From Thermoplasmata archaeon (GTDB taxonomy: Archaea > Thermoplasmatota > Thermoplasmata > Thermoplasmatales > Thermoplasmataceae): a DNA stretch of 50,369 nucleotides. Where the stretch lies: the NCBI GenBank assembly GCA_021820565.1, contig JAKADL010000002.1:1-50369 (forward strand), written 5' to 3'. This document shows positions 33,420 to 42,031 of this stretch, piece after piece. Below the pieces are notes generated by a model. The model saw only the letters and a program-made list of their open reading frames with translations, did not search any database and was not told the origin of the DNA. A program made the translations under genes and the position numbers. Within the stretch, counting starts at the first letter, position 1; every line of letters begins with the position of its first letter.

Positions 33420-34558
33420 TTATTGATTTCCCCGGGATTCCGATCCACCTCTCTCAGATTAACTGGATTCTTATTTGTGACCATATCAGTTTTTATCAGA
33501 TCCTCCATAATAGGTTCCAGTTTTTTCTCTATATCCCCTGTCATCCTGTTAAAAGAGTCAATTGTTCTTGAAAAATTTTTCGATGTTTCATTGAAATCAC
33601 TGGCAAAAATTTCGATGCTGTTGTAAAAATCTTTTATTTTCATTGTAAGTTCATTGAAATTTTCTACTGTATTGATATCCTTCCATCCCATATGAACGGT
33701 TAATAATAATGATATAAGCGTTACCGGAGTTGCCACTATTATTCTTTTTGATATTGCATCCTCTATTAATTCCGGCTTACTGGACATGACGGTGCTCAAT
33801 AGGGATTCTATAGGCAGGAACATTACCACAAAATCCACGGAACCATCGAATTTTTCCCAGTACTTCTTTGAGGCAAGTTCCCTTATATGGCTGTTGAAAG
33901 CTGATAGATAACGTTCAATCTGGCCGGAGTTATTATCATCATCCTGGCTTTCAAAGAATCCGCTCAGTGGAACCTTCGAATCCACCACTATATTTCTTTT
34001 GTTAGGCAATCTTATAATCATATCAGGTTTGGATTTGTCCTCTGAAACCGCCTGTTCTATAAAATCACAGTATGGTGTCATGCCGGCTATTTCCACTGTC
34101 CTCCTGAGCGTTATCTCACCCCATTTGCCCCTTATAGACGGATTTTTTAGTGCCCCGGAAAGTTTTATTGTGTCATGTTCCAGGTCAGTAATTTTTTTTG
34201 ATAAGGTATCAAGGTTATCCTTCAATGCCCCTGTTTCCATCTTCCTTTCATTTTCAACATTTTCTATATAGCTCTGGTATTTTCGGAGTGAATCCCTGAG
34301 CGGGTCTATGAGTCCATTCAATCTGAGTCCGGTGTTTTCTCTCTCCGACTTCTCCGTTTCCAGGGCATTCTTGAATGCAACAGTGCTTGTATTAAGAAGA
34401 TTTTTATTTTCAGTCTCTAAAAAATCATGCAGGGAGGATTTAAACCTATTCTCCATATTGCCATAAAACTTCCGGGAAATCAGATGATATAAAATTAAAC
34501 CAGTTATAAGTCCTGCAGCAAATCCTACCAGCGCATATATGCTACCTGCAAAATACAT
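33407..34558 (-). CDS. rmuC: RmuC family DNA recombination protein
   Basis: A 383-residue protein with an N-terminal membrane anchor (about 5-25), a long coiled coil (about 40-135) and the RmuC nuclease-like domain: IRGKWGEITLRRTVEIAGM, CDFIEQ, KPDMIIRLPNKRNIVVDSKVPL and FVVMFLPIE, then ATPVTLISLLLTVHMGW. In bacteria RmuC limits rearrangements at repeats; it is a predicted PD-(D/E)XK-like nuclease. The domain is mainly bacterial, so transfer into this lineage is likely. It overlaps the DUF357 gene at its end and is transcribed alone. Confidence 0.9.
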   Translation of the reverse strand: MYFAGSIYALVGFAAGLITGLILYHLISRKFYGNMENRFKSSLHDFLETENKNLLNTSTVAFKNALETEKSERENTGLRLNGLIDPLRDSLRKYQSYIENVENERKMETGALKDNLDTLSKKITDLEHDTIKLSGALKNPSIRGKWGEITLRRTVEIAGMTPYCDFIEQAVSEDKSKPDMIIRLPNKRNIVVDSKVPLSGFFESQDDDNNSGQIERYLSAFNSHIRELASKKYWEKFDGSVDFVVMFLPIESLLSTVMSSKPELIEDAISKRIIVATPVTLISLLLTVHMGWKDINTVENFNELTMKIKDFYNSIEIFASDFNETSKNFSRTIDSFNRMTGDIEKKLEPIMEDLIKTDMVTNKNPVNLREVDRNPGEINNHLK

Positions 34559-34607
34559 ATATAGTGAATATTAAACATGTAAAATAAATTTGTCATACAA
34601 ATTAATC

Positions 34608-35003
34608 TTATTGTATGCCAAGATTAATTTGATTTTCTATATATTTCCAGAATTTATCCTCTATTTCAAAACTCCAGAGTGACTCAGGTACCTCAAAAAA
34701 TGCGAGCTCAGGTGTAAGAAGAAAACTTTCTATAGCTGCCACACCCAGATCCTGAAGCCACTTTCCCATTCCAATGCTGATTTTAGCATCATCAGGGGTT
34801 CCGGAAACGGTAATAGAATATGCCCTGTCCATGCCCGCAATGCTTCTCAGCAAACCTTCCTTTGTTGCCTGTATTAATGTTCCATTCGGGTGTTTTCCGA
34901 GCTGTGTTTTGAATTTTTCATTTGCAAAATACTGCTCAACAACACTGGATAGTTTGTCCAGGTCTATGTTTTTTCCGTTGAATTCCTTTGTTCTTGTCTT
35001 CAT
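34608..35003 (-). CDS. Conserved-looking protein of unknown function
   Basis: A 131-residue alpha/beta protein. It begins with a charged helical part (TKEFNGKNIDLDKLSSVVEQYF), then strands LIQATKEGLLRS and YSITVSGTPDDAKISIGMGKWLQ and a helical end with many aromatic residues (ESLWSFEIEDKFWKYIE). The GKW-LGVAAIESFLLTPELAFF stretch looks amphipathic and could touch a membrane. I recognise the pattern from archaeal hypothetical proteins but cannot name the family. It is monocistronic, with its start divergent from the S1P-lyase-like gene. Confidence 0.65.
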   Translation of the reverse strand: MKTRTKEFNGKNIDLDKLSSVVEQYFANEKFKTQLGKHPNGTLIQATKEGLLRSIAGMDRAYSITVSGTPDDAKISIGMGKWLQDLGVAAIESFLLTPELAFFEVPESLWSFEIEDKFWKYIENQINLGIQ

Positions 35004-35205
35004 ACTTCCTGATTGAAATAAGCATATATAATCTTTTGTTTAAAAAGATATTCTGGATAAATAATTGTCACTTTATTCATAATTTAACAGTTCTTTCAAG
35101 ATATTTATAAATTCACTGCCCAGATAACTTATTTGCGGAATATCCCATGTGTGTAACTTTATCCGTGAAACAAATTCTTATATACTCCTGAATTTATAAG
35201 TTCTA

Positions 35206-36594
35206 ATGGACAGTCTTGATATTGATAAAGTCATGGAAGAACTGCAAAAAAGTCTAAAGCCATACAAAAATACTTCAAGGGAATTCCAGAGAATACCGGA
35301 TTCGGGCATGGATAGCAATGGCATTCTTGACACACTCAAAAAATATTCAACAGAAGAAAACAGGCAGTGGAAGGCGGGAAGAGTCTCCGGTGCAGTATAC
35401 CATGGCGGGGATGATCTTCTCAATTTTCTTGACATGGTATATCATGTATATTCCCAATCAAATCCTCTGCATCCGGATGTGTGGCCCAGCCTTACAAAAT
35501 TTGAAACTGAAATAGTTTCCATGTGTGCAAAAATAATGAATGGAAACGAATCAGTCCGTGGTGTGGTATCATCAGGTGGCACAGAAAGCATTCTTCTTGC
35601 AATGAAGGCATATCGTGATTATTACAGGAAGAAAGGAATAACAGAACCGGAGGTAATACTACCATTATCTGCCCATGCTGCATTCCTGAAGGCATGCGAT
35701 TATTTCTGCATGAAACCTGTATTCGTGGACCTCGATGAAAACTACGCAGCGGATATCGAAAAGGTGAAATCTGCCATAACAAAAAATACCGTTGCAATAG
35801 TTGGTTCTATGCCAAATTTTCCATATGGCACATTTGATCCGGTAAAAGAGATGTCTGAAATTGCACGTGACCACGGTATAGGAATGCACGTGGATGCCTG
35901 TCTGGGGGGTTTCATAATTCCATGGGCAGAAAAGGCAGGGTATCCTCTGCCGCCATTTGATTTCAGGCTTGAAGGGGTAACATCCATCTCCATGGATACC
36001 CATAAATATGGTTTTGCTCCCAAGGGCACGTCCGTGGTGCTCTACAGAAACAGTGAGCTTTTCCAGAATCAACTTTATGCAACAGGAACCTGGAAGGGAG
36101 GAATATATTTTACACCGACCATGGCAGGGAGCAGGCCCGGTTATCCTATTGTTGCTGCATGGGCAGTAATGCTGCTCATGGGATCATCAGGATACCTGAA
36201 GAGCAGCAAGTCTATTCTGGATACGGGAAAATATATAATTGAAAGGGTGAAAAAAATTCCGGAATTAAGACTTATGGGGAAACCGCTGTGGGTAGTTGCT
36301 CTCACATCAGATACAATTAATCCATACTCATTGATGGCTGAAATGGGCAAAAAGGGCTGGATGCTCAGCGGTCTTGCCAGTCCTCCCGCATTCCACATGG
36401 CACTGACCATGAGGCAGACCGAACCGGGAGTAAAGGAAGCATATGTCCGTGACCTTGAGGAGTCGGTAAAGCTGATGAAAACCGGGGAGAGCAATGCATC
36501 TGGGCTTGCACCGGTGTACGGTATGGCATCCGCAATGCCGAAGGAAGCTGTGGATCTGTTTCTAACGAATATTGTTGAATGGCTTTACAGTTGA
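35206..36594 (+). CDS. Sphingosine-1-phosphate lyase-like PLP enzyme
   Basis: A 462-residue fold-type I PLP enzyme of the group II decarboxylase/sphingosine-phosphate lyase branch. It has VYHGGDDLLNF, NPLHPDVWPSLTKFE, GVVSSGGTESILLAMKAYRDY, VDACLGGF (Asp that contacts PLP) and the Schiff-base lysine in SMDTHKYGFAPKG (K267). S1P lyases cleave long-chain amino-alcohol phosphates into an aldehyde and phosphoethanolamine. Archaea have no sphingolipids, so the true substrate must differ. No N-terminal membrane anchor is present. A TATA box centred 26 nt upstream makes it leaderless. An FGGY kinase starts 5 bases after its stop. Confidence 0.85.
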   Translation: MDSLDIDKVMEELQKSLKPYKNTSREFQRIPDSGMDSNGILDTLKKYSTEENRQWKAGRVSGAVYHGGDDLLNFLDMVYHVYSQSNPLHPDVWPSLTKFETEIVSMCAKIMNGNESVRGVVSSGGTESILLAMKAYRDYYRKKGITEPEVILPLSAHAAFLKACDYFCMKPVFVDLDENYAADIEKVKSAITKNTVAIVGSMPNFPYGTFDPVKEMSEIARDHGIGMHVDACLGGFIIPWAEKAGYPLPPFDFRLEGVTSISMDTHKYGFAPKGTSVVLYRNSELFQNQLYATGTWKGGIYFTPTMAGSRPGYPIVAAWAVMLLMGSSGYLKSSKSILDTGKYIIERVKKIPELRLMGKPLWVVALTSDTINPYSLMAEMGKKGWMLSGLASPPAFHMALTMRQTEPGVKEAYVRDLEESVKLMKTGESNASGLAPVYGMASAMPKEAVDLFLTNIVEWLYS

Positions 36595-36599
36595 TCATT

Positions 36600-38153
36600 A
36601 TGGAAAAAATAAAGGCAATGCTGGGGCTGGATATGGGTACGTCCTCCTGTAAGGCAATACTTATTGACAGCCAGATGAAAACGATAGCAACATCATTCTG
36701 CAGTTACAGTTTGAATATTGACGATCACGGCGGTGCAGAACAGAATCCGGATGAGTGGTGGAATGCTATAAAAACATGCGTTATGGATATAAAAAGCAGG
36801 TCAGAAGACTACCGGATAGTTTCAATAGGCGTTACCGGGCAGTGGTCGGGCACAGTTCCAGTTGACCGTGCAGGGCATCCACTTCACAATGCCATAATAT
36901 GGATGGATACCAGGGGCAGCAGGCAGATAGAAGAACTCACCGGAGGTTTTCCATCGGTCTCCGGATACAGGGCCGATAAGCTATATAAATGGCTTCACTT
37001 TACCGGCGGCGCCCCTGCCCATTCAGGAAAGGACGCTATTGCACATGTATTATTCATCAAGGAAAACATGCAGGAAATATATAAGAATACATATAAATTC
37101 ATGGAACCAAAAGATTATATAAACATGCGCCTCACGGGGAACTTCAAAACCACGTGGGATACTGCAACACTCATGTGGTCAAGTGATAACAGGAATCCGG
37201 ATAAAATTGAATACAGCAATTCACTTATACGAATGAATCAGCTGGATCCGGACAAGCTCCCTGAAATGATAAAGTCCGTTGATATCGTGGGCAAGTTGAC
37301 ACCTGATGTAGCATCAGAACTGGGTTTGCCTGAGGACGTTGATGTAATAGGGGGATGTGGTGATACACAGTGCTCGCTCCTGGGTGGCGGATGCATTGAT
37401 CATTTCTCCACACTTCTCTATGTGGGAACCTCATCATGGATCACTGCACATGTGGCACATAAAAAAACAGATATAATGCACAATATAGCATCTCTCCCAT
37501 CGGCGCTGGAAGGAAAATACTTCGTAGCTGCTGAGCAGGAAAATGCATCCGGATGCATGGAGCACATATCGGGACTACTGGGCATAACAGGCAGTGGAAA
37601 ATATGAAACCATTGATAAACTGGCATCTTCATCTCCTCCGGGTTCCAATGGATTGATTTACCTGCCATGGATCTACGGCGAAAGGGCACCTGTTGAAGAT
37701 TCCCTTCTGAGAGGTGGATTTTTTAACCTATCACTGGGGCATGGCAGAGAAGACATCATAAGGTCAGTTATGGAAGGGGTAGCTTTCAATTCAAAATGGT
37801 TGCTCGGCATAGTGGATAAATTCCTGGGGGAGGGCAATGCACCCAAGAGAATCATCATGTCCGGCGGGGGTGCACTATCCAGTGTCTGGGCCCAGATATT
37901 CTCTGACATACTGGAAAGGGAAATACACGTGATTCCAGATCCAAGGTATTCAACTGTACGTGGCGTAGCCCTGCTTGCCGGAGTGGGTTCAGGGATACTT
38001 ACCATCAACGATCTTAAAACGGTGGCGGGTGATGCTGAGATTTATAAACCCTCCGTGGATAATTTTGCAGCTTACAGGAAAAATTTCGAAGAATTCATGG
38101 ATTATTACCGTAACAACAGAAAATCAATGCATAAAATAAACATAGAAAGATGA
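36600..38153 (+). CDS. FGGY family carbohydrate kinase
   Basis: A 517-residue ATP-dependent kinase of the xylulokinase/gluconokinase type: LGLDMGTSSCKAILID (phosphate 1 motif), VTGQWSGTVPVD, the substrate segment NAIIWMDTRG, the adenosine site IGGCGDTQCSLLGGG, and SGGGALSSVWAQIFSDIL. The sugar or polyol cannot be told from the sequence. The ORF track starts inside the lyase gene; the ATG at 36600, five bases after the lyase stop, is better. The tight spacing makes a two-gene operon, so kinase and lyase probably act on one pathway, phosphorylation followed by cleavage. Confidence 0.87.
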   Translation: MEKIKAMLGLDMGTSSCKAILIDSQMKTIATSFCSYSLNIDDHGGAEQNPDEWWNAIKTCVMDIKSRSEDYRIVSIGVTGQWSGTVPVDRAGHPLHNAIIWMDTRGSRQIEELTGGFPSVSGYRADKLYKWLHFTGGAPAHSGKDAIAHVLFIKENMQEIYKNTYKFMEPKDYINMRLTGNFKTTWDTATLMWSSDNRNPDKIEYSNSLIRMNQLDPDKLPEMIKSVDIVGKLTPDVASELGLPEDVDVIGGCGDTQCSLLGGGCIDHFSTLLYVGTSSWITAHVAHKKTDIMHNIASLPSALEGKYFVAAEQENASGCMEHISGLLGITGSGKYETIDKLASSSPPGSNGLIYLPWIYGERAPVEDSLLRGGFFNLSLGHGREDIIRSVMEGVAFNSKWLLGIVDKFLGEGNAPKRIIMSGGGALSSVWAQIFSDILEREIHVIPDPRYSTVRGVALLAGVGSGILTINDLKTVAGDAEIYKPSVDNFAAYRKNFEEFMDYYRNNRKSMHKINIER

Positions 38154-38209
38154 AAGTTTGAATTAAATCAAAATAATGAAAGACTTAATAATATAAATTT
38201 AAAAGTTTA

Positions 38210-39460
38210 TTATTTGGTATCTATAACGGTCTTTCCTCTAGGTTCCCTTGTACTCTTTATAAAGAAACTCAGCCCGAATGCCACGAAGGTAAGAACAGCT
38301 ACAACCAGCATGGTAAGGAACCATTGCGGGAAGAAAACTCCTGAAACTGTAAAGGTGACCGGCCCGAGGTCTCCCATGATGAGTATGAGGAACAGTGCAC
38401 CAACCTGGGATGCGAGCCATATAAGGCTTGCAGATGTCCCTGACCTTTTTTCACCTGCCGTTTCAAGCGACAGTTGCAGGCCTATTGGTGCCAGTGAAAG
38501 AAGGAAGAACCCTATAACAATTGCAATAACAAAATATATTGCAATATTTGCCGTGAATGCAAATAGCAGAAGGAATATGGCAGCTATGATGCTGTTGATC
38601 TGAACAAACTGTTTCAGCATGGATTTTTTATCTGCAAAATACGGTATTATTATCATTCCGGCAATTCCACTGATGAGCATGGACGCCGCTATAATTCCCC
38701 CCGTGAGTGATGAAACTCCACGTGATGCCAGCATGCTTTCTATCCATTGTGCCAGTCCACTGAATATACCTACGCCGATGAAGAATAACGCCATCAGAAT
38801 GATAATATTCCTTATGTTCAGAAGCCCTCTGATTTCGTTTACAAGGTTTTTGTCACTGGATGGAACAAAAGAGTTATTCTCCTTCGCTATTGTAAAAAAT
38901 AACACAAAGGCAACTGTGGCAATCAGTGAAAACACAATCATATTTTCACGGAGTTCGGAGAATGATGAAAGTGGAACCATGAGTGGCGCAACTATAAGTG
39001 CAACTATCATCCCCAGTATCTGCCCCAGTGTTCCCACTCCTGTTGCAACTGCCTGTTCTCCGGCAGGAAACCATGTGCCAGCTATTTTTGATATCCCATT
39101 GAACACAAATGGCTGCCCTATTCCCGCCAGGCTCTGAAAAACTACCAGCATGAGGAAATCCCTGCCCGCGAAGAGCCTCATCCAGGAAAAGAAAGCTATA
39201 ATCAGAGCTCCTATTGAAACCACCTTCTTGAAGCCTATCCTGTCAACTAGTATTCCTGTGGGTATGGACAGCGGTATGAAAATAAGCGGCCAGAATGCGG
39301 CCAGATAACCAATCTCGGATACATTAACCCTGTATATGGTTTCAACCTGCGGAACGGCTATTCCAGAAAAATTCAACCATATGGCCTGCGATGATAATGC
39401 AACCAGTGTATACGCCCCCAGTATAATCCATCTACGGGAAGAATTATTTGATTCGTGCAT
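38210..39460 (-). CDS. Major facilitator superfamily transporter
   Basis: A 416-residue membrane protein with twelve hydrophobic segments in two halves. The loop after segment 2 has the MFS motif A style (GILVDRIGFKKV). A long polar central loop (about 190-210) separates the halves. The substrate is unknown. It is convergent with the lyase-kinase operon, so it may import that pathway's substrate, but this is only proximity. It has its own start and no co-directional neighbour closer than about 150 bp. Confidence 0.88.
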   Translation of the reverse strand: MHESNNSSRRWIILGAYTLVALSSQAIWLNFSGIAVPQVETIYRVNVSEIGYLAAFWPLIFIPLSIPTGILVDRIGFKKVVSIGALIIAFFSWMRLFAGRDFLMLVVFQSLAGIGQPFVFNGISKIAGTWFPAGEQAVATGVGTLGQILGMIVALIVAPLMVPLSSFSELRENMIVFSLIATVAFVLFFTIAKENNSFVPSSDKNLVNEIRGLLNIRNIIILMALFFIGVGIFSGLAQWIESMLASRGVSSLTGGIIAASMLISGIAGMIIIPYFADKKSMLKQFVQINSIIAAIFLLLFAFTANIAIYFVIAIVIGFFLLSLAPIGLQLSLETAGEKRSGTSASLIWLASQVGALFLILIMGDLGPVTFTVSGVFFPQWFLTMLVVAVLTFVAFGLSFFIKSTREPRGKTVIDTK

Positions 39461-39609
39461 TAAAAATTAACTGGAACAACTACTTAAAAGTTCTTAAGGG
39501 AAAAAAATGGTGAACTTTTGCTGTATGGCGATAACCTGTTGCCTGTAAACCGGTTCTTTATAGTAAGATCAAAGAGAGTTAACATTAATATCAGAGAAAA
39601 AAATAAAAA

Positions 39610-40224
39610 TCAATTCTGTATCCTGCCTGTTCCTGAACTTTTCCTGGATATAAGTACAAAAAGCATCAATATCAGTGCTACCAGGGTCACGGAATTCATC
39701 AAAGTAACAATTTGTGCCAGGTTTGACTGTCCGCTATCCTCGTAAAGTATTGCGAGTTCTGCTATAACGATTATTGAAATAACAGATATACCGGCTGGAA
39801 CAGCAAGACCACGGAGGAATCTACCATGATAAATTACCGTTGCAAGCTGTGATACCGGAAGAAATGCCCCGGTTATGATAAACGAACATACTGTAAGAAG
39901 CCCGTTGGGGACAACGTAATCAACACTGTGTATTATGTAGTATACAGTGAAGAACATTGCAACCCCGAAAGCCAGCCCGGCAAAGAGCCTGTATGTTTTT
40001 CCCGAACCGATGATATAGCCCGCAAAGGAAAATACCAGTGTACCTGCTATAATCCCCTCGAATAGTGACATGAGCTGATAAGGCGCACCTATTATATAAA
40101 TAAGCCCGGATGAATATCCCATGGTAAAAATCAGGGATACCCCCAGAATTGCGGGCACTATGATTGATGTTGCAGTTGATAGAACAGCTATGCCCTTTTC
40201 CTTTTTTTCACTGACGTATGCCAT
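39610..40224 (-). CDS. Six-pass membrane protein of unknown function
   Basis: A 204-residue protein with about six hydrophobic segments and short loops, a basic N-terminal tail (SEKKEKG) and a polar C-terminus (SRKSSGTGRIQN). No family signature is recognised. Its ATG lies three bases after the stop of the phosphoesterase gene, so the two are one operon; it might help export or anchor that enzyme, or be part of a surface phosphate system. This is inference. Confidence 0.6.
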   Translation of the reverse strand: MAYVSEKKEKGIAVLSTATSIIVPAILGVSLIFTMGYSSGLIYIIGAPYQLMSLFEGIIAGTLVFSFAGYIIGSGKTYRLFAGLAFGVAMFFTVYYIIHSVDYVVPNGLLTVCSFIITGAFLPVSQLATVIYHGRFLRGLAVPAGISVISIIVIAELAILYEDSGQSNLAQIVTLMNSVTLVALILMLFVLISRKSSGTGRIQN

Positions 40225-40227
40225 TTT

Positions 40228-41709
40228 TCACTTCCTCCTGTATCTTGTTATTATGGCGGCTGCAATAGCTATTTCCAGAACAACAAGCATAGAATAAAAG
40301 CCTACGCTTTCAAAGAACGGGGTGTATCCATGCTCGTCTTTGTTCAGTATGCCCACGCCCATGGATGATAGATTTACAGAGGATGAACCTGTTCTGTTAT
40401 ATCCCAATTTATCCAGAGGTATCTGGGGCTCCATGGGGAATAAGCTGGAATAATTATCCGCGGATGTGTTTGTCACGAGACTGAAATGTATATTTGAGGG
40501 CACTGGAAAACCTGCTGATGGAGAAAATTCTATAGGCGTCCGGCAGTCCGAAAAATTGAAGAAATCCAGGGGCAGGTACGAATCGTCGACCATCTTATTC
40601 AGTGCCGGCATTTCCCAGTTATAATCAATAAATCCAAGTATTGATGTAACAAGCATCTGGGTATTCGAAATGTAATCCTCCTTTGCATACGGGGATATGA
40701 CCATTAGCGGTATCCTTAAACCCAGCTGTACCCCATCCATTACAGGTGGAACAACCTGATCATAGTATCCTCCGAAACCATCAAATGTAATAAATATGGC
40801 AGTGGAGTTCCATATGGGACTCTTTTCTATAGCATCTATTACGTAAAGCAGCAGCATCTCGCCATTCAGTATGATATTTGGCGGCCCCATGCTTTTACCT
40901 GTCCCCTGTGAAAAGAAGTAACTGACAGAGGGAAGAGTTCCATCCGAAGTTTCATTCAAAAAACTGTTCCAGCTCTGAAGATGTGAAGAATAATCAGTGT
41001 GCCCGTACAGGAAATCCCAGGATGCACACCTGTATGCTGTGTTATTCAGGTAAACTCCATAGGATATGTTATATTTTGAAAGCTCACCGAATATTGACTG
41101 GGAATATGGAATATAGGGGGGTGGCCCATAATCGTTAATTATAGGGGAGTAACCTGCAACATAGTAAAGGTGGTGTGGCGCACTTTCAGAAAGGCATGGG
41201 GCATAAAAATTATCTGCAAGCCCGTACTGCTCTGCAATGTCCCACTGTGGGGCCTCCTGTGCAGCAGAATAATAAGTCAATCCCTGCGGGCCGCTGCCAT
41301 TCAGGAAACCATTGAGTTTTCCATGATTGAAATCCAGGTGATATGAAACATAGCCCTCATTCGGGTCCTTTGTGCTGAATGTCCCGGAAGGTATCTCTGT
41401 AAGCATGTCTCTTGCTGTTCTGTTCGAGAGCAGGTTCAATGGCACTGACAGGTTTGCAGAAAGACTAGCATTAGATGTGTAACTATCAAATGGATATATT
41501 CCAAAGAGATTGTCGAAACTGTGGTTTTCCAGGTATATATTGATAACGTGTTTTATCGGCGTTCGAGTTCCTGAATCAGATTCCAGTTCGACTGTCTGCA
41601 CTCCCTGTGTTTTCACACCGGATGTGGATGCTACAGGGATAAAAGCTATGATTATAAACATTAATACAACAATAATTACAGAAATTTTGAGAAGAGACCC
41701 TGATCCCAT
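40228..41709 (-). CDS. Secreted, membrane-anchored phosphoesterase (acid phosphatase/phospholipase C family)
   Basis: A 493-residue protein with a signal peptide (about 1-30, ISVIIVVLMFIIIAFIPVA), a catalytic domain and a C-terminal membrane helix (about 467-487) followed by RYRRK. Motifs of the PF04185 alkaline phosphatase-like fold: HVINIYLENHSFDNLFG at the N-terminus, SAPHHLYYVAG, the metal segment FITFDGFGGYYDQVVPP, and GLRIPLMVISPYAKE. It probably acts outside the cell, cleaving phosphate esters, which suits an organism living in acid with scarce phosphate. Many Asn-x-Ser/Thr sites fit a glycosylated surface protein. The 204-residue membrane protein follows in the same operon. Confidence 0.87.
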   Translation of the reverse strand: MGSGSLLKISVIIVVLMFIIIAFIPVASTSGVKTQGVQTVELESDSGTRTPIKHVINIYLENHSFDNLFGIYPFDSYTSNASLSANLSVPLNLLSNRTARDMLTEIPSGTFSTKDPNEGYVSYHLDFNHGKLNGFLNGSGPQGLTYYSAAQEAPQWDIAEQYGLADNFYAPCLSESAPHHLYYVAGYSPIINDYGPPPYIPYSQSIFGELSKYNISYGVYLNNTAYRCASWDFLYGHTDYSSHLQSWNSFLNETSDGTLPSVSYFFSQGTGKSMGPPNIILNGEMLLLYVIDAIEKSPIWNSTAIFITFDGFGGYYDQVVPPVMDGVQLGLRIPLMVISPYAKEDYISNTQMLVTSILGFIDYNWEMPALNKMVDDSYLPLDFFNFSDCRTPIEFSPSAGFPVPSNIHFSLVTNTSADNYSSLFPMEPQIPLDKLGYNRTGSSSVNLSSMGVGILNKDEHGYTPFFESVGFYSMLVVLEIAIAAAIITRYRRK

Positions 41710-42031
41710 AAAAATTAAACAGAGAGATATATATAATTATTTTGAAGCTAACATATTGTAAATTAAAGTCACAATTACAGAAATGAGTCCTGTATTAGCC
41801 TTGTAGTCATCTCAATGCTTCCCGTAGAAGTAAATGTATTTCCATGGCTTAATAAATCCTAGATTATATACCATAAAGAAGATGTCAACATATCAATTGT
41901 AGTTGTTGTTACTTAATGGCAGTTGAATACACAGCAGTGTATAGAACTCAATTCAATTATGTAGCACGTTATTGAAGAGATTACGCTTATTTTAAGTTCA
42001 TGACGTGTTAAATTAAAATTTCAGTTCGCAA
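41710..42031. other. 322-bp gap with no gene seen
   Basis: This divergent intergenic region between the phosphoesterase and the UbiB-like kinase holds AT-rich sequence with no protein-like frame and no cloverleaf. A TATA-like TTAAATTAAAATT near 42,008 may serve the kinase gene. I see no repeat family here. Confidence 0.35.

Noticed and set aside
38619-39137. 172-residue plus-strand ORF
   Set aside because: Antisense to the MFS transporter, whose membrane-segment pattern is unmistakable.
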